Source of the DNA: Pseudomonas sp. ok272
GTDB lineage: Bacteria; Pseudomonadota; Gammaproteobacteria; Pseudomonadales; Pseudomonadaceae
Reading direction: 5' to 3'
DNA: 64,000 bases
Assembly (NCBI RefSeq): GCF_900109995.1
Contig: NZ_FOCB01000017.1
Span: forward strand, 1-64,000
In this document: positions 60,281 to 64,000 of the stretch, piece after piece
How the letters are laid out: the number at the start of each line of letters is the position of its first letter
How positions within the stretch are numbered: the stretch's first letter is position 1
Program-made: the position numbers and the translations under genes
Notes under the pieces: model-generated
Database searches by the model: none
Told to the model about the DNA's origin: nothing
The model's input: only the letters and a program-made list of their open reading frames with translations

Positions 60281-61036
60281 TCAACCCTTCGCCGGGTGTA
60301 CGAGCGCCTTGCGACGCACGATCAGGCAAGGATTGATGCACCCGACTTTGAGCGTGCGTGGCGGTGCCCAGCGTGAGTTGTTCCCGGCCCGGTCGAGGAT
60401 GCAGTAGGTCACTTCCAGGCGGGGATCTTCGCCCGCTTCGAGGATCAGTGCCGGTGGCACCCAGAGGTTGAGGGGCTGGCCGATGTCGCTGGCCTTGAGC
60501 GGTGGCAGGTCCAGGCGTGCATCGCCCCATTGCAGGGTGATCGCATCGCCAGCGGCCATGTTCAGGTAGGGTTCGATGGCCAGTGGCACGCCGCGTTTGA
60601 TCTGGGTCGGGTTGAGCCCACGGCGGCGGATTATCTCGGGGATGATCACAGGTGCCAGGTTCTGGTTTTCGTCGGCGCACAAGGTGTGCGGCTCACCGCC
60701 AGGGCAGTCGAGTTTGACCTGCAATCGCTTCGCCGCCGACAGCACCGGGGTTTGGCCGACTTGCATCACCTTGTAGTGGATACGTGTATTGCCGTTGTGC
60801 ACAAAACTCTGTGGCACCCGCAGGTTCACGGGCTGGCCGAGGTCGGCGCGGGCGAGCACTTTGGAGGTGACGTAGCAGTTGTTCCAGAACAGTTCGATCA
60901 AGTCCTCTTCGTCCATGCCGGTGTACGGCGGGATTTCGATCAGCAGGTGCGCCGCCGCGGTGAGGTTGATGGCTGACCCGCAGGATTGCGCCAGGCGGGG
61001 AGGGGTCAGTTCAACTGTGTTCGACAGACAGGTCAT
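60281..61036 (-). CDS. Two-repeat beta-rich protein of unknown function
   Basis: 251 residues with no signal peptide. Two related units of ~85 residues are visible: the first about 32-115 (IEIPPYTGMDEEDLIELFWNN, then ADLGQPVNLRVPQSFV), the second about 150-235 (AIEPYLNMAAGDAITLQWGD, then SDIGQPLNLWVPPALI, and DRAGNNSRWAPPRTLKV). Each has the pattern D-GQP-NL-VP followed by a strand and a C-terminal Ig-like edge. I recall such units in other Pseudomonas proteins but cannot assign a function. It is followed by 180 bp to the methyltransferase gene. Confidence 0.65.
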   Translation of the reverse strand: MTCLSNTVELTPPRLAQSCGSAINLTAAAHLLIEIPPYTGMDEEDLIELFWNNCYVTSKVLARADLGQPVNLRVPQSFVHNGNTRIHYKVMQVGQTPVLSAAKRLQVKLDCPGGEPHTLCADENQNLAPVIIPEIIRRRGLNPTQIKRGVPLAIEPYLNMAAGDAITLQWGDARLDLPPLKASDIGQPLNLWVPPALILEAGEDPRLEVTYCILDRAGNNSRWAPPRTLKVGCINPCLIVRRKALVHPAKG

Positions 61037-61536
61037 GAGTGTTCTCCTTGAAACCGCGTAGCGAAGTCCATAAAGGAAATGCCGGGTGCGTTAGTGGCGG
61101 GTTATTAAAGTTAATTGAGTGTGCGTAATAAACTATTAGTTGCCTGTAAGTTCCGGCTGCGCTCTAGATAAAAGTGCGAGCTATAAGGTGTCAATAGAGG
61201 ATTTCTTATAATGAGTTAATCCGTGGCTATTCAGAAGGCTCCTACAGTGCTCAGGTTCCAAACGGACGCCGGCAAGGCCTGTTTCCTTGGGGTGTGCGCT
61301 GATGAGACCAGAATAACGGCTGCCTGGCGGTTTATGAACACGCGTGAACTGTGCCAGGGTACGTGACAAGAAAGTATTGCGGGGAGTATCTATATATCGC
61401 GTTATAAACAGCGATTTAATAGCGCGTAATACGCGGCGTGATACCGCGTGAAGTGAGTGTGGTGTGAGCGGTGTGTCACGGCTTATTGCGAGAGGTGACG
61501 CCGGTCAAAGTTGTTTGATAAGTAGGTGATTAATAT
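61037..61536. other. AT-rich 500-bp spacer
   Basis: Clearly lower GC than the neighbours, with TATATATCGCGTTATAAAC and repeated GCG-(T/A)AA themes at 61,385-61,450. It must contain the promoter of the two-repeat gene (minus strand) and the 3' end of the tcy transcript. Short open frames exist on the minus strand (61,181-61,369, TTG start) but look random. No terminator, RNA gene or repeat was identified. Confidence 0.4.
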
Positions 61537-62283
61537 TCAGTTATTCAGGAACTTACTGAGGAATTGTCGGGTGCGTTCTTCCTTGGGGTGGGCGAAAAAC
61601 GCCTTGGCTTCGCCTTGTTCAACGATCACGCCTTTGTCGAAGAACACCACCCGATTGGCCACATCGCGGGCAAAGCTCATTTCGTGGGTGACGATCACCA
61701 GGGTGCGTTTCTCTTCGGCCAGGCCGCGGATGGTCGACAGCACTTCGCCCACCAGTTCCGGGTCCAGGGCCGAGGTGGGTTCGTCGAACAGAATCACTTC
61801 CGGCTCCATGGCCAGCGCCCGGGCAATCGCCACGCGCTGCTGCTGCCCCCCGGACAGCCGTCGCGGGTAAGCGTCTTCCTTGCCCTCCAGGCCGACCTTG
61901 GCCAGCAACCTGCGGCCCAGGGCCTCGGCTTGCGCCCTGGGCATCTTCTTGACGATCAGCGGGCCTTCGATGATGTTCTCCAATGCCGTGCGGTGGGGGA
62001 ACAGGTTGAAGTTCTGGAACACGAAGCCCACGTGCTGGCGCAACTGTCGCACCAGGCCTTGTTGATGGTTCAGCGGGCGACTGCCATCGATCTCGATGTC
62101 GCCGACCTTGATCCGGCCGCTGCTGGGTTCTTCGAGAAAGTTCAGGCACCGCAGGAAGGTGGTCTTGCCCGACCCGCTGGGGCCGATGATCGCCACGACT
62201 TCGCCTTCCCGGACCTCAAGGTCGATGCCCTTGAGCACGGCCTGCCCCTTGAATTGCTTGGTCAGTTTTTCCACGACAATCAT
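61537..62283 (-). CDS. tcyN: Cystine ABC transporter ATPase
   Basis: 248 residues of the polar amino acid uptake ATPase family: Walker A GPSGSGKTT (~34), Q-loop FVFQNFNLFPH, signature LSGGQQQRVAIARAL, Walker B VILFDEPTSALDPE, H-loop IVTHEM. The gene lies four bases after tcyL and last in the tcyJ-tcyL-tcyN order. The cystine substrate is inferred from the neighbouring D-cysteine desulfhydrase and the binding protein. Confidence 0.9.
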   Translation of the reverse strand: MIVVEKLTKQFKGQAVLKGIDLEVREGEVVAIIGPSGSGKTTFLRCLNFLEEPSSGRIKVGDIEIDGSRPLNHQQGLVRQLRQHVGFVFQNFNLFPHRTALENIIEGPLIVKKMPRAQAEALGRRLLAKVGLEGKEDAYPRRLSGGQQQRVAIARALAMEPEVILFDEPTSALDPELVGEVLSTIRGLAEEKRTLVIVTHEMSFARDVANRVVFFDKGVIVEQGEAKAFFAHPKEERTRQFLSKFLNN

Positions 62284-62287
62284 CGGC

Positions 62288-62956
62288 TCAAGACTCCTGG
62301 TCGTGGCGATTGACCCGCTCTTCCAACCGGTTCTGCAGGCTCGACAGCGCCGTGGCGAGAATCCAGTAAATCAGGGCGGCGGCAAGGTACATGGTGAAGA
62401 TTTCGAAGGTGCGGGCGGTGATCAACTGGGCCTGGCGGAACAGTTCCGGCACCTGGATGGTGGCGGCCAGTGCCGTGTCCTTGACCAGCGAAATAAAGCT
62501 GTTGCCTAAAGGTGGCAGGGCGGTGCGCATGGCTTGCGGCAGGATCGCCCGGCGCAGGGTTTGCGCCCGGGTCATGCCGATGCTGGCCGCCGCTTCCCAC
62601 TGGCCGCGCTCGATGGAGCCGATGGCGGCGCGCAGGATTTCGCAGGCGTAGGCGGCCATGTTCAATGAGAAGCCGATCAGGGCGGCCGGCAACGGGTCAA
62701 GCTCGATACCCAGTTGCGGCAAGCCGTAATAGATCATGAACAACTGGACCAACAGCGGCGTGCCGCGAAAGAACGACACATACACGCGGGCAATCCAGCT
62801 CACCAGCGTGAAGCGCGACAGGCGCATCAAGGCCAGGCCGAAGCCCAGCAGCAGCCCGAAGAACATCCCGCCCAGGCTCAGGATGACCGTGTAGTACGCG
62901 CCCTTGAGTAAAAAGGGCACGGAGTCCAGGGCAAGCTGGAGACTCTGTTCAATCAT
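62288..62956 (-). CDS. tcyL: Cystine ABC transporter permease
   Basis: 222 residues with about five membrane helices, the HisM-type N-terminus (LKGAYYTVILSLGGMFFGLLLGFGLALMRLS) and the EAA loop WEAAASIGMTRAQTLRRAILPQAMRTALPPLGN. Probably forms a homodimeric channel, as only one permease gene is present. Starts within ATGA of tcyJ. Confidence 0.9.
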   Translation of the reverse strand: MIEQSLQLALDSVPFLLKGAYYTVILSLGGMFFGLLLGFGLALMRLSRFTLVSWIARVYVSFFRGTPLLVQLFMIYYGLPQLGIELDPLPAALIGFSLNMAAYACEILRAAIGSIERGQWEAAASIGMTRAQTLRRAILPQAMRTALPPLGNSFISLVKDTALAATIQVPELFRQAQLITARTFEIFTMYLAAALIYWILATALSSLQNRLEERVNRHDQES

Positions 62957-63750
62957 TGGGTCACGTCAGAGCCGAAGTACTTCTGCGACAGCTTGGCCAG
63001 GGTGCCGTCGGCGCGCAGCTTGTCGAGGGCGGTGTTGAGTGCGGCCAGCAGTTCAGGCTCGCCTTGGCGAATCGCAATGCCGGACTCCTGGCGAGAGAAC
63101 GCCGGCCCGGAGACCGCCAGTTTGTCGCCGGTCTTGCCGACCATTTCCAGGGCGGCCAGGCGGTCGACCAGGATCGCGTCGGTGCGGCCGACCATCAAGT
63201 CCTGGAACTTGGTGGGGTCATCATCGTAGGTCTTGACGATGGCGCCCGGTACGTTCGCCTTGAGCCACTGCTCGTAGTTGGTGCCCAGGCCGACCCCGAC
63301 TTTATGGCCGCTCAGCGATTCGGGCGTCAGGTACTTGCCGGCGTCCTTTTTGCCCGTCAGGGCTTGGATCCCGGAGACGGTGTAGGGCTGGGAGAAGTCG
63401 TACTTTTTCTTGCGCTCCTCGGAGATGGTCACCTGGTTGACCACCGCGTCCAGGCGCTTGGATTCCAGTGCCGCGAGGATGCCGTCCCACTTGGTCGGTT
63501 GCAGCTTGACCTTCACCCCCATCTCCTTGGCCAGGGCCTGGGACAGTTCGACTTCAAAGCCGGCCAGCTGGCCGTTGGCATCGACGAAGCTGAACGGTGG
63601 GTAGGTGCCTTCCAGCCCGATGTTGATCACGCCGGCTTTCTTGATGGTGTCCAGTTCTTCCCCGGCCACCGCCTGCCCCAACAGGCCGGCACCGAGTGCC
63701 AGGCCCAGCGAGCCAATGAGAAGTGTCCGACGAAATGCGCAAAAATTCAT
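62953..63750 (-). CDS. tcyJ: Cystine-binding periplasmic protein
   Basis: 265 residues. A Sec signal peptide (cleaved near AVAGEE, ~29) precedes a type II binding protein: INIGLEGTYPPFSFVDANGQLAGFEVELSQALAKEMGVKVKL, DAVVNQVTISEERKKKYDFSQPY and GVGLGTNYEQWL. This matches TcyJ/FliY. It captures cystine for TcyLN. AGGGGC precedes the ATG. The AT-rich spacer upstream separates it from dcyD. Confidence 0.9.
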   Translation of the reverse strand: MNFCAFRRTLLIGSLGLALGAGLLGQAVAGEELDTIKKAGVINIGLEGTYPPFSFVDANGQLAGFEVELSQALAKEMGVKVKLQPTKWDGILAALESKRLDAVVNQVTISEERKKKYDFSQPYTVSGIQALTGKKDAGKYLTPESLSGHKVGVGLGTNYEQWLKANVPGAIVKTYDDDPTKFQDLMVGRTDAILVDRLAALEMVGKTGDKLAVSGPAFSRQESGIAIRQGEPELLAALNTALDKLRADGTLAKLSQKYFGSDVTQ

Positions 63751-63866
63751 GACAAGCCCCTGTGTTTTTTATAAGGATGTTTTTTAACAAGCAGGCAAAC
63801 CGAGCGTTGCGCGATCACCACACCCCGCCCGACAAACCGTGCAGGGGAACCGCGACGATGGCGACT

Positions 63867-64000
63867 TCAAAACACTGAATCATAGGCAAACAAGGCCGGT
63901 GCCCCTCCGGTGTGCAGAAAGATGATCGGTCCATCGTTGAAGCGCTGCCGGGCGATGCCATCGAGCAACCCGGCCATTGCCTTGCCAGTGTAGACGGGGT
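63867..64000 (-). CDS. dcyD: D-cysteine desulfhydrase, C-terminal end (gene runs off the right edge)
   Basis: The last 44 codons are visible: PVYTGKAMAGLLDGIARQRF, then the glycine-rich FLHTGGAPALFAY close to the C-terminus. This is the characteristic ending of the PLP-dependent D-cysteine desulfhydrase/ACC-deaminase family, which breaks D-cysteine to pyruvate, H2S and ammonia. Its position just upstream of tcyJLN is the usual dcyD-tcy arrangement in gammaproteobacteria. Confidence 0.85.
   Translation of the reverse strand, partial: PVYTGKAMAGLLDGIARQRFNDGPIIFLHTGGAPALFAYDSVF

Noticed and set aside
61181..61369. 62-codon minus-strand frame in the AT-rich spacer
   Set aside because: It has a TTG start, no ribosome site and no recognisable sequence, and lies in DNA that gives chance frames.

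Overview
The window is chromosomal DNA of a fluorescent pseudomonad, most probably the Pseudomonas fluorescens group. This rests on the high GC content, the Lap large-adhesin locus, many copies of the Pseudomonas REP sequence (GGGAGCGAGC.. / GGGAGCGGGC..), and the gene order desA - GGDEF/EAL protein - oscA - sbp - cysTWA, which I recall from the P. aeruginosa chromosome. Most of the window is ordinary core and shell Pseudomonas sequence. I see no prophage, integrative element, insertion sequence with a transposase, or CRISPR array.

Layout. 1-7 kb: cell-surface adhesion locus, with the 5' end of the giant adhesin gene lapA (minus strand, runs off the left edge) divergent from lapE-lapB-lapC, which encode its type I secretion machine. 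7-12 kb: a GT39-type membrane glycosyltransferase, a slipin/NfeD pair, a YbaK-type deacylase, a DUF2789 protein and a Phd/RelE-type toxin-antitoxin pair. 12-17 kb: a tightly overlapping marR-FUSC-DUF1656-HlyD-OMF operon, a complete aromatic-acid-type efflux system with a MarR operator at its head. 17-28 kb: two envelope proteins of unknown role, the pgaABCD exopolysaccharide operon (PNAG export, deacetylation and synthesis), a 57-residue acidic protein, a lipoprotein lytic transglycosylase and an acyltransferase. 28.5-33 kb: tRNA-Arg(CCG), gabD-gabT and a receiver-HDOD protein. 33-41 kb: a nested REP insertion, a fatty-acid desaturase, a c-di-GMP protein and the sulfate uptake operon. 41-50 kb: LysE exporter, LuxR regulator with a divergent hybrid histidine kinase, Mpo1-like protein, Crp-type regulator, stand-alone receiver, AraC regulator with a divergent desaturase, and an RBBP9-type hydrolase. 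50-61 kb: a sigma-54 activator without a visible DNA-binding domain, an orphan MetQ, an AAA ATPase, a TriABC-type RND pump, a methyltransferase and a two-repeat protein of unknown function. 61-64 kb: the cystine uptake genes tcyJLN and the 3' end of the D-cysteine desulfhydrase gene.

Two themes recur. One is surface attachment: Lap adhesin, PNAG polysaccharide and a c-di-GMP enzyme. The other is sulfur acquisition: sulfate uptake, OscA, a MetQ-like binding protein, an SfnR-like activator, cystine uptake and D-cysteine breakdown.

The most unusual structure is at 33.26-33.56 kb. A REP pair sits inside a 145-bp element with 18-bp perfect terminal inverted repeats. The element is flanked by a 10-bp direct repeat and interrupts a second, different REP pair, so removing it with one copy of the direct repeat restores the interrupted arm.
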